Assembly (NCBI GenBank): GCA_963693285.1
Contig: OY848924.1
Coordinates: 557,501 to 621,500 of the forward strand
Length of the DNA stretch: 64,000 nucleotides
Source: Xestospongia muta
Lineage: Eukaryota > Porifera > Demospongiae > Haplosclerida > Petrosiidae
Direction: 5' to 3'
The position numbers were made by a program, and so were the translations under genes. The notes under the pieces were generated by a model. That model was given only the letters and a program-made list of their open reading frames with translations. It did no database searches and was not told the origin of the DNA. Below are positions 40,452-54,900 of this stretch, in pieces (position 1 is the first letter of the stretch; each line of letters starts with the position of its first letter).

Positions 40452-42523
40452 TTAGCTGTTTAATGAATCTGATTGGATAATTATATTCCGATAATTGTGG
40501 GTGGGACCACGCCTCTTGACTAAAGCAGGTTGAGTTACACGGTTTTTTGTAAGTGGCCGTAACACTTCAACTGAAGGTAATTCTATAGTAATAACAAATA
40601 TAGGTCATGTGACTAATCATGTGATACACATATCCATTTTATTACAGGCTTTTATTAAGTGTTTTTATAATTAAAAGGGATCAATGATTAAGGAATGGTG
40701 GATTGCTATTTGGATCAACAGATTACTAAATGGATCATTGAGTTAAGGAATGGATTTATAGATTAATTATTGCATCAATACTTCAATAAATGGATCAGAT
40801 AAGGAGACATTAGACTTACCAGGTAAGTCTTGGTCATCTGAGACAATGTCAACAATTTCTTCTTCCCCATTTTGTTCATCAATGACTGTAACATTGACTT
40901 TACTCATATCTTCTTTAGTATCAACAGTTTGACTTGGATCTAAAGAATGTCTCTTTAGTCCGCTGGATGTGTTACTTGACTCCACTGCTTTTGGAGTACC
41001 ACCTGTGAACATAGATTGTCGTTTTAAAAACTCCTCTCGTCCTGTACCAGTGATGTCACGCCCACTTGTATTGGATGCTGATGAGGAGGTGTGGTTTTGT
41101 TGTAGAGAGGTGGGATGCGAGAAATGGAAATCTTTAGTATCAATAGGTGAAAAGGGTTCCAGTTTTGGTAGACTTGCCGTTAGGACTGCCCTATAGAGAG
41201 AGAAATTATTGTCTAAATAGATTCCTGGTCCACCAATCCATCCATCCATCCATCCATTCATCTATCCATGTATCCATTCTTACCTCTCTTTTTCAATCAA
41301 TCTTAATTCAGATTTAAGCTTTTTCTTCTCTTCCTCTCTTTTCTCTTGAGACAATTCTTCTTTAGTATTATCATTTACTTCAGCCATCTTTTGTTCTTCC
41401 ATCTTTTGTCCTCTATTAGTAGGGACTTCTACCTTCACCTGATTATCAATCTGAAATCAGAGAAAGTTGGAAGAGTGAGTGACCAAGGATTAGTCAACTT
41501 CTATAGTCTAGACTAGTGAACATCAGTACTTACCACAGTGACCTAAGACAGCTACCATTAGTAAGCTCTAGACTAGTGAACATCAGTACATACCACAGTA
41601 ACCTAGGATAGCTACCATTAGTAAGCTCTAGACTAGTAAACATCAGTACTTACCACAGTAACCTAGGATAGCTAACATTAATAAGCTCTAGACTAGTAAA
41701 CATCAGTACTTACCACAGTGACTTAGGATAGCTAACATTAATAAGCTCTAGACTAGTAAACATCAGTACTTACCACAGTGACTTAGGATAGCTACCATTA
41801 GTAAGATCTAGACTAGTGAACATCAATACTTACCACAGCGATCTAGGCATACCTTGGTCCGTTGATCTGATAACAATAAACACTGACACAAGGTGTTGTA
41901 TGTTACAGTGTTAGCTTAATCCTAAGAACACTTTCAAGTCACATACTGAAACAGTTAATACATCTCTTCAAGTTTATTTTAGAGTAATGCTGTTTACTAT
42001 CATTGGAAATGTTTAACATAAAATATGAAAATTACATAATTTGAGTTCACTGAACTATCACATCTATGATTTCATTAATGGTAGGTCCAATACTGATGTT
42101 CATTAGTCTAGAGCTTACTAATGGTAGCTATCCTAAGTCATTGTGTTATGTACTAATGTTTACTAGTCTAGAGCTTACTAATGGTAGCTATCATAGGTCA
42201 CTGTGGTAAGTACTGATGTTTACTAGTCTAGAGCTTACTAATGGTAGCTATCCTAGGTCATTGTGTTATGTACTAATGTTTACTAGTCTAGAGTTTACTA
42301 ATGGTAGATGTCCTAGGTTACTATGGTAACTGGTGGTATACATAAGTACATACCTTATTTTCTTCTGATGTTAGAAAACTTATTCTGTAGGCAGTATTCC
42401 TTGCTACTGATGTCAAGTTATGAATACCTCTAAGAGTGGCTGTTAATTTCATCAATTGTTCCTTTATTATAAGTTCAATGACCCTATTGAAGAGGAACAT
42501 ATGATTTGTTAAATAAGTAGACG

Positions 42524-42555
<32 letters not shown>

Positions 42556-43914
42556 TACATACTAAGGACAAACAGACAGACATACAATCAATAAGTACTA
42601 ACATTGTCTGTTTAGGCATCATTTTCAATAGCTGGTCTGGATTATCACTGTTAGGACCTTGTAGTAATGTTGGAGAGAAAATAATAGCAAGATTGTGTGG
42701 ATCCATCTTGTTCACTGACTCTTGTTGTGCAACTCTGTAATAAAAATGGATGAATACACAAATAGATGGATAAATAAATGTAAGGATGGATGGATAGGTA
42801 GCTTTAATGGATGTACCTTGCTAAATGAAACATCAATCTCTCAAACACACAGTGATTAAGGTCTGGTAACTGATCAATAATTTTATGAAATGTTTCCATC
42901 ATATCGGCACTATCAGATAAGTCTAGTGGAGAAAGAAATGAGCAATAAATAGAAGTACTTGAATTGTCAATCCATTGATCCATCCATCCATCCATCCCTC
43001 CATCCATCCATCCATCCATCCATCCATCTGTCCATCCATCTGTCCATCCACCTGTCCATCCATCCATCCATCCATCCATCCATCCATCCATCCATCCATT
43101 TACCAGTTGCTCTTATAAAATCCTTGTAATATTGATGTGTTAAAAGCGGTTCTGGTAATTCTCTGAAGAATGATGTAACAGTTGCTGCTACTGCATATAA
43201 ACTGAAGTTTTCAAGATCAGCTTGTTCTGGATCTGAAATGTACAAATAATTACAATTAAAGTAGTAATATATATATTTATAAATTATTTTCATTATGATT
43301 ATCATATTAAAATATAAACTTGATGTTCAGTGTAAGTTTTGTTGGTTCAAGTGGTTGAAAAGTGGTTCAGATTTACTAAGTGTTGTGAGCCTAATTTCCA
43401 TTTATGGCACAGTTCTTTTCACTACCCATTACCCAATAGGGTACATGCACTTTGTGTCCTCTGTGGAACTTGTTGTCATGGTTACCTGAGTCCAATGCTT
43501 CTCTGACTGCTCTCTTGCTAGTCCCTCCAGCTGATCTCCGATAAATCCCCTGAGTATATAGACCTATGGAGAGAGGGAGAGAGGGTACAGTGTACTATAA
43601 ACAAAGGAGCTTTTCTACTTACCATGATTTTCAATACAATTGAAGCATTTTTCAAGGATGACAGGAACTTTGACCACACCCACAGGTACAAGACTTTCTA
43701 ATGGTACACCAAATTGAGAATGCTTTGAAAGACTCGGAGACAAAGCCTTGAAATAAAATGATAAAAGATTATGAAATTTCTCTCTCTGAGTTAAAACACA
43801 CAAACAAGGAGGTACCTCTATCTTGTATTTGTCCATCCCTGCTCGACTTCTTCTCTTTCCTTCACACTTTGAAGCTTTCTTCATACAATTTTCATGACAT
43901 GCATAATTACATTC

Positions 43915-43975
<61 letters not shown>

Positions 43976-44882
43976 ACACATGTTCATAGCACATCTTTGT
44001 CTACCTTGACACTTTTCTCCTTTCTCTAGTACTAGAATCAATTTAGAACATTGATCACACACAGTAATAACATGGAATTGTGTTAGAGCAAATTTGTGAC
44101 CTTTATGAGTCTAAAAAACGAGAATATAATAATAGATGAATAAATGGATGAGCAAACAGTGGACATACCTTAATATGCAAATCCTTGTCTTTTTCATTTT
44201 TCCTTTTTATTATTCTTGGTATGACTTTACTTTCATTACTAAAAGTTCTTGATCTTTGACGTTGTTGCCTAAAATAACAATCACACAAATATATTATACA
44301 ATGCCTGCATTATGATTTATTACACTACATGTATATGTAATACATATAATATACTCATTTGTATAGATACAAAATGGATATGTAATCCATTGTATAGATG
44401 TAGTATAAATTATATTTCTTACCTTGTTTTAACAAACTCATCTAAAAATGTGCGTATTTGGTTAATACTAATAGCCACATCAGATGAATGTACCAGTAGG
44501 TCCTCCCTCCGTGCCATATTACGATAAATACTAGCAAATTTATTGACCAACTGTTCAAATGTATATTCTGAGTTCTTTGTAGATGATGACGCAAATGATT
44601 CAGAGGTTGACATGCTACTTTCAGAAGTGTCCTTTAGATGTAATATAAACTTAATAAATAATATGTTCACTAGTGTAATGGTAGGTATTCTAGGTCACAT
44701 GCTAGTCATGTGATTTACCTGAAATGATAGGGAGTATTTGGAGATGAGGTTGGAGTGAAATTCACTAAGAGCCATTTGAAATACTCTATCAATTGGTTCT
44801 ATTTTGTCGTGACGATGTAACTGAGACATTTGTTGAAAGAGCATATGATGCTAATAAAGTGAGAAAAAGGGGACAAAATGAC

Positions 44883-44974
<92 letters not shown>

Positions 44975-47900
44975 TTACTTTTTCTACAAGGAATTGTGCT
45001 AGTTCATCTAACTCCTCTGGTTGTCGTACCACCACCTCTGTTCCCATAGTAACCTGTTGTCCCGGCTTACTAAGATCCCTACATATTGGAGCTCTATCTT
45101 GACAGTGTTTATGAACAAGTATACCACAAGCTAATGGATACATATAAAGAATGGACAGATAAAATAAAATGGATGGATGATATTTCAATAGATCAACAAA
45201 AAGAATGACAATGAGAATATATTGAACCTTGTTTATGATAATTGATTTTACATGTACAACTATTTCATGTACTTACAGACACATTTAGAGCCTTGTTTTA
45301 AGAACCCACTAAATGCCTTACAACATACTTTACACACTTGAGACTTGTTCATAGAACTAGTTTTAAAAGTGTGTTGGAAAGGGATCAAGTCTAAAAGATG
45401 AAACGACACATAAATAATTTAATGGTCCTTCACTCAATAACATAATACAGTTGTGGTTAATTAATAGTTAATTTATAGTTAATTAATAATAAAACTATAG
45501 TTAATTAATACAATTAATATTTAATTTATAGTCAATTATAATACATCCACTATATGTGCAGAATACTACAGAGGTCAGGTCATATAGTGAGCATTGAATT
45601 TGTTACTCAAGTCCGTTACCAATGAAAGGGTAATACCCTACTAACTATTAATATTAAAGTTATATTGTATTATTCTTTTTAATATACACACTGTAGTGTA
45701 TGTAACAAGACATGTGTTTGTTCAACTTGTTTAACAAACCTGATTTTGAAGCCTGTTTGGGAATTTTTTTAGGACTACTACCAGGAGTAGGCGTGGATGA
45801 ACTTGACTCTCCTCCACTGGACATTGGGGAACTAATACGTTGTATTTTTGATAATAGGGGATGTGCTGAACCGTCTTTGATGAGGCCACGACTTGATGAT
45901 TTGGGACTTTTCCTACCCCAACGTTTTTTGACGACAAAACGCTCTTTCTCACCTGGTGAAATCTCGTCACTAGATCTGGTAAAGGAAGAGATCAGGATAA
46001 TCAAATGAACTAATGGATGAATGTTTTGATGGACAGTTGGATGGATAGATATATAAAAAGATGGATGGATGGATGTAGGGACATATGAATGGATGGATGG
46101 ATGGATGTAGGGACATATGAATGGATGGATGGATGGATGTAGGGACATATGAATGGATGGATGGATGGATGTGGGGACATATGAATGGATGGATGGGTGG
46201 ATGTAGGGACATATGAATGGATGGATGGATGGATATAGAGACATATGAATGGATGGATGGATGGATGTAGGGGCATATGAATGGATAGATAGATTGACGG
46301 AGGTTACCTTCCTCCATTTTCTACAGAGTCATTAAAGGAGTATCTTGTCTGATAATTTAGGTGGTACATATTGTCAGGGGAAATCCCAGTTGTTAACTCT
46401 GATGATCCCTCTAACGACCGACACTTATCAGATGATTCTAAAGGCACTCTAAGTGACTCACAATCGTTCAGTCCAACAATTTCATTTGCATCACCAACAG
46501 ACCGGACCCCATGTCTCCGTTTTTGGTTGGTATGAGTTTGGGCCTCACTATCAGTAATATTACGAGAAGAGAGAGCAGAGTTACTTCGGTATACTTTATC
46601 ACTGGTTGTCATGGTAACATTGTCCTGAGTAGGGATTTCTAGCTCCTCGTCAGAGAGTGAATCAAGTAATAAAGCATCAGATTGCAGGTTCTCTTTTAAT
46701 GGCAAATGTAAACTGGGTGTGGCTACAGATTTGGAAGGGGTTTGGCTTTCTAAATCAATTTTAGGACCTGCTGCCACTCGGTGAAGTGGTGTTTTATGTA
46801 CTGGTTTTTTATGGACAATTGGTCCAATTTTAGTTTCAGTGGGTGTGGCTAAAGAATCTTCAGAATCCATTGTCAGAGAGGGACGTTTCTCTGATGTTCC
46901 AAAGTTAAGTTCAACTAAAGAGGCGTGTGATTTAGTTGCATGACTGTCAGGTGACTTTTTCCCACTTTCTATTAAAGAATTATCACATATTGACACATGA
47001 TCATCATGTGACTTTCGTGATGTACCTGAGGGCTTTTGTTGAGTTGAACGTGTGGTCATTTGATAATCAAGTGATGAGATATCATCAATTGACACATGAT
47101 CATCATGTGACTTTCGTGATGTACCTGAGGGCTTTTGTTGAGTTGAACGTGTGGTCATTTGATAATCAAGTGATGAGATATCATCAATTGACACATGATC
47201 ATCATGTGAGGGCTTTTGTTGAGTTGAACGTGTGGTCATTTTATAATCAAGTGATGAGATATCATCAATTGACACATGATCATCATGTGACTTTCGTGAT
47301 GTACCTAAGGGTTTTTGTTCAGTTGAACGTGTGGTCATTTGATAGTCAAGTGATGACATATCATCACTTGATAACACATCACATGATCTATGATCAGTCA
47401 ACAGATCAGTAATGACACCTTCTGATGTAAAGAAAGGAGATTTTACACGTCCAATAGGGGTGTGGCCAGTTGGCTTCTTTGTTTGTAATGTTTCTCCGTC
47501 ATGCTTTCCTTGGAAGTATGCAGAAAACTTACTAATTCGATTTGAAGAAACTGCTAATTTTGGCGAGTTAAGTTTTGGTGAAGGAGGAGGAGATGGTGTT
47601 GGTGAAAGTTGTTGTATAATATCTTTGACTGTGTTATGAGGTACTGGGTTGGTGGGTGGAGTTTTTAGGGTGGGGCTTGATTGTTCAGGTGACATGAACC
47701 CCTCTTTAATTTTCTTTACATTTTGCGTTGCTTCAATATGAATTGGTTGCTTAGCAACAGAGTTACGATTATTTTGATCCTTGTTTGTCTCATAGAGAGA
47801 AGACAAAGTTTCTGTGGGTGTGGTTTCTAATAACGAAGTACTACTACCACTACTGATATCTTCAAATATCTGATCAAATTCTTGGAGGGTGGAGTTAATG

Positions 47901-48859
47901 TCATCCATTATTGCACTAACTCCTCTCTGTTTTTTGAGGGGTTCCAGTACAGTAGCTTCATTAGACCTTATAGTAACAATCTTGTCTGTTATATTAGTAC
48001 TTCTCTTCTTTTTTTCTTCCAACTCAATTTGTTTCTCTTTTTCTTTTCTTTTTCTTTCTTCTTCCAACTGTCTTTCATTCTCCAGTAACAGTAAGTACCT
48101 GAGGTCAAAGGTCAATAATACAGAGATGATAATGTGTTGAGTTATTTAATAGACATGTTGTTTTAAATTAATCAATAACTTAATATCTTTCATCAAACTA
48201 CTAAAGTGAAATATATATATTAAATATATATAATTTCAATACATTTACAAACTCAATTACTCTCAATTGTTTTAATGATTATGTAATTAATATACCATTT
48301 TAATTGTATTAATAATGATAGGGGATGTTGTTCTACTGACCTTCTCCTAGCAACGAGCCCTCTCCAATGACTCTGGAAAACGATGGCTGCTTCTCTGTAC
48401 TCAAGGAAGTCTCGTCTACACACAAATCCTCTCCAAGCTGTTTGAATGATCACTGCTGAACATACCCTTTTACGAAGATTGTTGAAATGACGTCGTGCTA
48501 ACCATCCTCTAGCTATAGTCTGGAAATGGATAGATTGTGACTCAATGGATGGATGATTAAAAATGGATACATAATTAGAATAGTAAGTAAATAAAATGCA
48601 CAATATACAATGTCAAATGGACAGACAGTAATGAATGGACGTATGGTGAACACAGTAAATGGACGAACATCAAAGTAATAGATGCATTTTTATAACCATT
48701 TTTCATACCTGTATCATAAGGGAACTTCTTCTTATGTTAAGGAATTGACAGCGATGTAGTTTAGCTCGAATCCATTGTTGAATAAGAACAATCTTAGCTA
48801 GTACTTTCTCTTGTAAGACATCTTGTAAGACTCTCTTCTGTTTATCTCTCATGAATACC

Positions 48860-48930
<71 letters not shown>

Positions 48931-51900
48931 TAAGTAAGCAAGCAATATCATAATGTACTGCTGACCTTAGTATGTCCAATCTGAATGTCACTGCTAGAAA
49001 ATCCCAAATCTTCCAAGAACTTCCTTATCTGATCAGGTAAGTTCTCTTCACGACGTCCAATAAGAAACTGATATTTCTCATAAAAGTCCTCAAAAGGTAT
49101 ACGTACTGAGTAGCCAGCTTTACGTATCCTGATAGTCTCCATCATACCTGTATAACGTAACTGACGAGTCACTAAGTCTGCATCAAATTCACATGATGCC
49201 TAGAGAAGAATAAGTGTTTGTTATGTAACAAAATGTAACACTGTACTAGTGCATTTATGTAAACTGCTGACACTATGCAATGTAATGATATCACAAGCTA
49301 TATTATCTACAAATTACAACTTGACTCTCCTTAATATACACTTACATTGAACTAGTTACTTACATGTGTAAATGTATCTACTTACCTTCTTTCCATTGGA
49401 TTTAATACATCGTATAAAATAGGGGTGTGTCTTCTCCAGTTGTTCCATAAGAGAAATGAGAGATGAGTGGAACTCGGCACTGACAGTCTTTGTTTGACCA
49501 CGCCTACTAGTGCTTGGATTTACAGCCAACTGCTGGAGTTTTCCACCCGGTAAAAATGGTCGGTGAGCATCAGATTTCTATGAAGATAATATTTACATGG
49601 TTGCTATGGTAACCTTCCATGAACTATGAATATATAATAAGCTTGTTGTTTGTAAAATGTACAATAATTAGTGGTTTCAAATATACAATAATACTTGTAT
49701 AGTGTATTGTACTACACAAAAGCACTTTTACAAGTTTTGTTTTGTGGTTTGTAAAATTACTGGATGTGGCCTACATGATTTAATTGGTTACCATGGCAAC
49801 CATCAATGCAATCATAGCAACTATAACACTGTCTATGAAAATCATTTTTACTGATATTTATAATCCTTACAACTCGAGGTGCTGATTGCCAAAGTCTGTC
49901 TTTACTACCTCTTCTTCCAGTATCTCTCCATGCCTCCTCCCCTCTCTCTTTCTCCTCCTCAACACGAGCACGCACTGTTCGATGCCATTTCTTCTTTAAT
50001 ATGTGAGCAATAGATGGATGTCTCTCTGTGGAGGTAGTTGGTGGAGGATACACAGGAGCACCATCAGGATAATCTGAAATATAAGAATAAAATGTTTTTA
50101 GTGTTTGATATATTTTTCAAAAATAGTTTATTTAGACTGAAGGTGTTAAGTGTAGTAATTATTATACCAATTTAATGTAAAAGATGAATTTGTTATAATG
50201 ACCATAAATGCAAAAGGGGAACATGTTATGTTTTCTTGTAGTTTTTAACACAAGCCAAAACCACAAAAATTCATTGTTTTGTGGTTTTTGGCTTGTGGTT
50301 TTTGAAATTCTAGTGAGTTTGGACTAGTAAATATGTTTCTAATAACCCAAAAAATTATTGATCTAGTAAAGAGTTTTTTTTGTAAACATAAGTTCATTTT
50401 TGATAATTTATGTCTCTTTTTAGATTTATATATAAATTTGAAATGTATCTTCATTAAAATAAGATTCTACACTTATAATTGTAAACATATAAATTTACCA
50501 GTAGTATCATGAAAGTCACAGAGTACAAACACTTATTACAATATTTAGTTCATGTATCCTCTCTATTGTTTCTATATTACCTTTTCCTGATACTTCGTAT
50601 ACTTTGCTTAGTTTAAAACCAAAACCAATTTTTGTCTTGACAGGACCCCCCAGTTCAAGGGGGAATGCGTCATGTGACTCACCATTGTTTAATATCAGCT
50701 CTGGTGTACTGGATCGACTGACGTCTGAGTCTGAGTCACTGAATGAATAAATAAGATTGTAAATAAATGACTAAAGAAAAAAATTGATGAATATTAAAAT
50801 TAAATGATGTAATAAGATAAAACGAAGTTGAATAAATAATAACTTGACCCACACACATATTTGACATACCATTGTTCAGGACTAGTTGATGGGTTTTTAT
50901 AGAGGATTACCTACAGTTAGTAAGAATATATATATCTATTATATAATGTAATAAATATATTAATTATAAACATCAAAGATATGAATTTGTCCAATAAAAC
51001 ATTAAAAATTCTATAACAGAAATGATATCATTCAATACACCTAATATGTAACTAACTAATGCTTTACTTACTGGTGCTGATGTAGTCCAGTTATCCTCAC
51101 GTCTTTCCTTTCTTCTTTTACCAGCATCTTTAAATGCTAGTATTGCTAATATTTGTTGTATAGCGATACGCCAACGATGTATTGCATATGGTGAAAGACC
51201 TATTAGAGATCTGACTAAGTCCATTCTACTGGTTTTAAGGACATCAACTACATCTTGTCTCATGAGGTCACGGTTTTTCTCTCGGAAACCCTAAGAGGTG
51301 TGGGCATATGTAGTAAATCATTGATATAATGTCAGGTAGATCTACTGTGGTAAGTACTGATGTTTACTAGTCTAGAGCTTACTAACGGTAGCTATCCTAG
51401 GTCACTGTGGTAAGTACTGATGTTTACTAGTCTAGAGCTTACTAATGGTAGCTATCCTAGGTCACTGTGGTAAGTACTGATGTTTACTAGTCTAGAGCTT
51501 ACTAATGGTAGCTATCCTAGGTCAGTGTGGTAAGTACTGATGTTTACTAGTCTAGAGCTTACTAACGATAGCTATCCTAGGTCAGTGTGGTAAGTACTGA
51601 TGTTTACTAGTCTAGAGCTTACTAACGATAGCTATCCTAGGTCAGTATGGTAAGTACTGATGTTTACTAGTCTAGAGCTTACTAACGATAGCTATCCTAG
51701 GTCAGTGTGGTAAGTACCAATGTTCTCTAGTCTAGAGCTTATCCAGGTCACTGTGGTAACAACTACCTGTATAGAATATGTGACAGGACTGGCATAATGG
51801 CTGATAGTAAAGTAAGGCTCTTTCTGTTTCATTTGAGGTGAGGAATAATAACGGTTTGATTTGTGTTGACGTTCAAACTTTTCAAAAAGTGAAATGTCAT

Positions 51901-54900
51901 CAGCTCCAGGAAAACTAAAGAAAAACAAATTTTGTAACATTTATTTGTCCAATTATTTGTCCATTTTATTTAATCATTCCTCCATTATAGTCTGTTATGC
52001 ATCCATTGTGTCCAATCATACATCCATTGTATCCAATCATATATCCATTTACCTGCACTCTTCATCCAGCAGTGGCAATAATCCTGTAGGTTTCTTAGCT
52101 ATAAGATCTAAACACTCATTGTTATCCACAAACTCAACACTTGTCCATTCAATACCCTCAGACTGATACTCCATCTGACAAAGGTCAAAGGTCAAGGACA
52201 ATTAATATGTATAAAACATAGAATAATTGTATTAGTATCATTATTATAATTAATTAAAGGGTCATACCTGTTCTTTTTTAAAGATGTGTTTATTGAAGTA
52301 TTGTTGAAGTTGTTCATTAGCAAAATTAATACAAAACTGCTCAAATGAATTTTTCTGAAACACCTCAAATCCAAATATGTCCAGGACCCCTATTGTATGA
52401 CCTTTATGAGACCCCTTAGCATATTGGGCTACTAGAGCTTCATTGACCTATTAGGAAATATAGCAGCAGATACAAACTGGCTTAAAAAACTGGTTTACCT
52501 TATCTACAATCCAGTCAAACAGAGCTCCATATAATGCCTTGGCCATAGCATCTCTTGTAGCAATAGCCTATAATAATAGTAATATATTAGCCTATAATAA
52601 TAGTAATATATTAGCCTATAGTAATAGTAATATAATATAATATGTACATGACTACATGTACATGGATATTGAACTGTCTATTAGAATTGGTCTGCGTCAA
52701 TGATATCATCAGTCATTATAACTGTCTAGCTGTTCATCAATCCGTTTGTGCTTATCTATCCATCCATCCATCAATCTATCTGTTCATAATTGAACAATAA
52801 AATATCATTTCTAAAGAGACAACAGTTTCTAGAACTTTATCAATAATTGGTACACACAGTCACTCAATTTACTCAACTAAATCCATCCCCTATTGAATGT
52901 AGGGTCACCTAACCAAACTATCGTACTCATAATCACTCTTTTATCTACCTAAATCCATCCTCTATTGAATGTATGGTCACCTAAACCAAACTATCGTACT
53001 CATAATCACTCCTTTTATCAGTTAAATCCATCCCCTATTGACTGTATGGTCGGTCACCTTATCAAACTATCGTTCTGATAGTCACTCGATTTACTCAACT
53101 AAATCCATCCCCTATTGACTGTATGGTCACCTAACCAAACTATCGCACTCATAATCACTCTTTTATCTACCTAAATCCATCCTCTATTGAATGTATGGTC
53201 ACCTAAACCAAACCATCGTACTCATAATCACTCTTTTATCAGTTAAATCCATCCTCTATTGAATGTATGGTCACCTTATCAAACTATCGTACTCATAATC
53301 ACTCTTTTATCTACCTAAATCCATCCTCTATTGAATGTATGGTCACCTTATCAAACTATCGTACTCATAATCACTCTTTTATCTACCTAAATCCATCCTC
53401 TATTGAATGTATGGTCACCTTATCAAACTATCGTACTCATAATCACTCTTTTATCTACCTAAATCCATCCTCTATTGAATTTATGGTCACTTAAACCAAA
53501 CTATCGTACTCATAATCACTCCTTTTATCAGTTAAATCCATCCCCTATTGACTGTATGGTCGGTCACCTTATCAAACTGTCGTTCTGATAGTCACTCCTT
53601 TTACCCAGCTAAATCCATCCCCTATTGAATGTATGGTCACCTAACCAAACTATCGTACTCATAATCACTCTTTTATCAGTTAAATCCATCCTCTATTGAA
53701 TGTATGGTCACCTTATCAAACTATCGTACTCATAATCACTCTTTTATCTACCTAAATCCATCCTCTATTGAATGTATGGTCACCTTATCAAACTATCGTA
53801 CTCATAATCACTCTTTTATCTACCTAAATCCATCCTCTATTGAATGTATGGTCACCTTATCAAACTATCGTACTCATAATCACTCTTTTATCTACCTAAA
53901 TCCATCCTCTATTGAATTTATGGTCACTTAAACCAAACTATCGTACTCATAATCACTCCTTTTATCAGTTAAATCCATCCCCTATTGACTGTATGGTCGG
54001 TCACCTTATCAAACTGTCGTTCTGATAGTCACTCCTTTTACCCAGCTAAATCCATCCCCTATTGAATGTATGGTCACCTAACCAAACTATCATTCTCATA
54101 ACTATTATATTACTAGTATTAGTACAGTACTAGGAACAACCCACAATAGGTGGTAGGTATCCTTTGCAAAGGAATACCAGTTCAAACCAGTTCCCTATTT
54201 CTTATTATAAAAGAGTGCAACTTGCTTCATCACATCACTCTGAGTGCTTTTCAATGAGAAACGTCTGAGATAACTACCCACAACATGGCTACTGGTGGTA
54301 CTGGTGAGGAGTCATTTTTAGAATCATATGACCTAAATGAAGATTCTTCTGATGAAGATTCTTCTGATGAAGATTCTTCTGATGAAGAAAATGAACTATT
54401 GGAAGGTATCCGTAATCTATCACTGAGTGAGAGACGTTTTTTGCAAACATTGGCTTCTGAAGTTAAAGAGAAACATATTTCTTTGCTACAGAAATTAGAA
54501 AATCATCCACGTTGCTATATCAGTGTGTTCTATCATGTCACAGATGCTACTGTAAAAGAAAATATAATAAAAGATGGAAAATTAAAGGCAAGTGTTTCAG
54601 GTCAGCCAACCCGTAGAACAGCATCACCAATTGATAAAATGGAGATAGGAGCCGTTCATTTCAGATTAAATCTTGAAAAAAAGAATGATAAATTACCTAC
54701 TACATCACCGTTTGGTACTGAGAGAGTTTGTATACCGATCAGCAATTTCTCTGAATATGAGCTATTTTTTAATCACTACAATCGAGGTAATCCTACGACA
54801 AATGGTGGTAACAGAATCTATTATGTCAGTCTTGTCTTGGTAAAGCGTAGTCATATTAAATATTATGATATCAAGAAGGCTTTGAAGAAGTTAGATCCCC

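Noticed and set aside
45660..46317. Long minus-strand frames with [15 protein letters not shown] repeats
   Set aside because: Product of the 32-bp array in MYO9 intron 19; the true exon 20 ends at the donor at 45739 and starts at 45975.
46936..47639. Plus-strand open frames opposite MYO9 exon 19
   Set aside because: Shadow frames of the repetitive minus-strand coding exon.
53267..53931. Open frames of 24-residue repeats
   Set aside because: The 72-bp minisatellite unit is divisible by three, which keeps the frame open; there is no start context, splice support or non-repetitive sequence.
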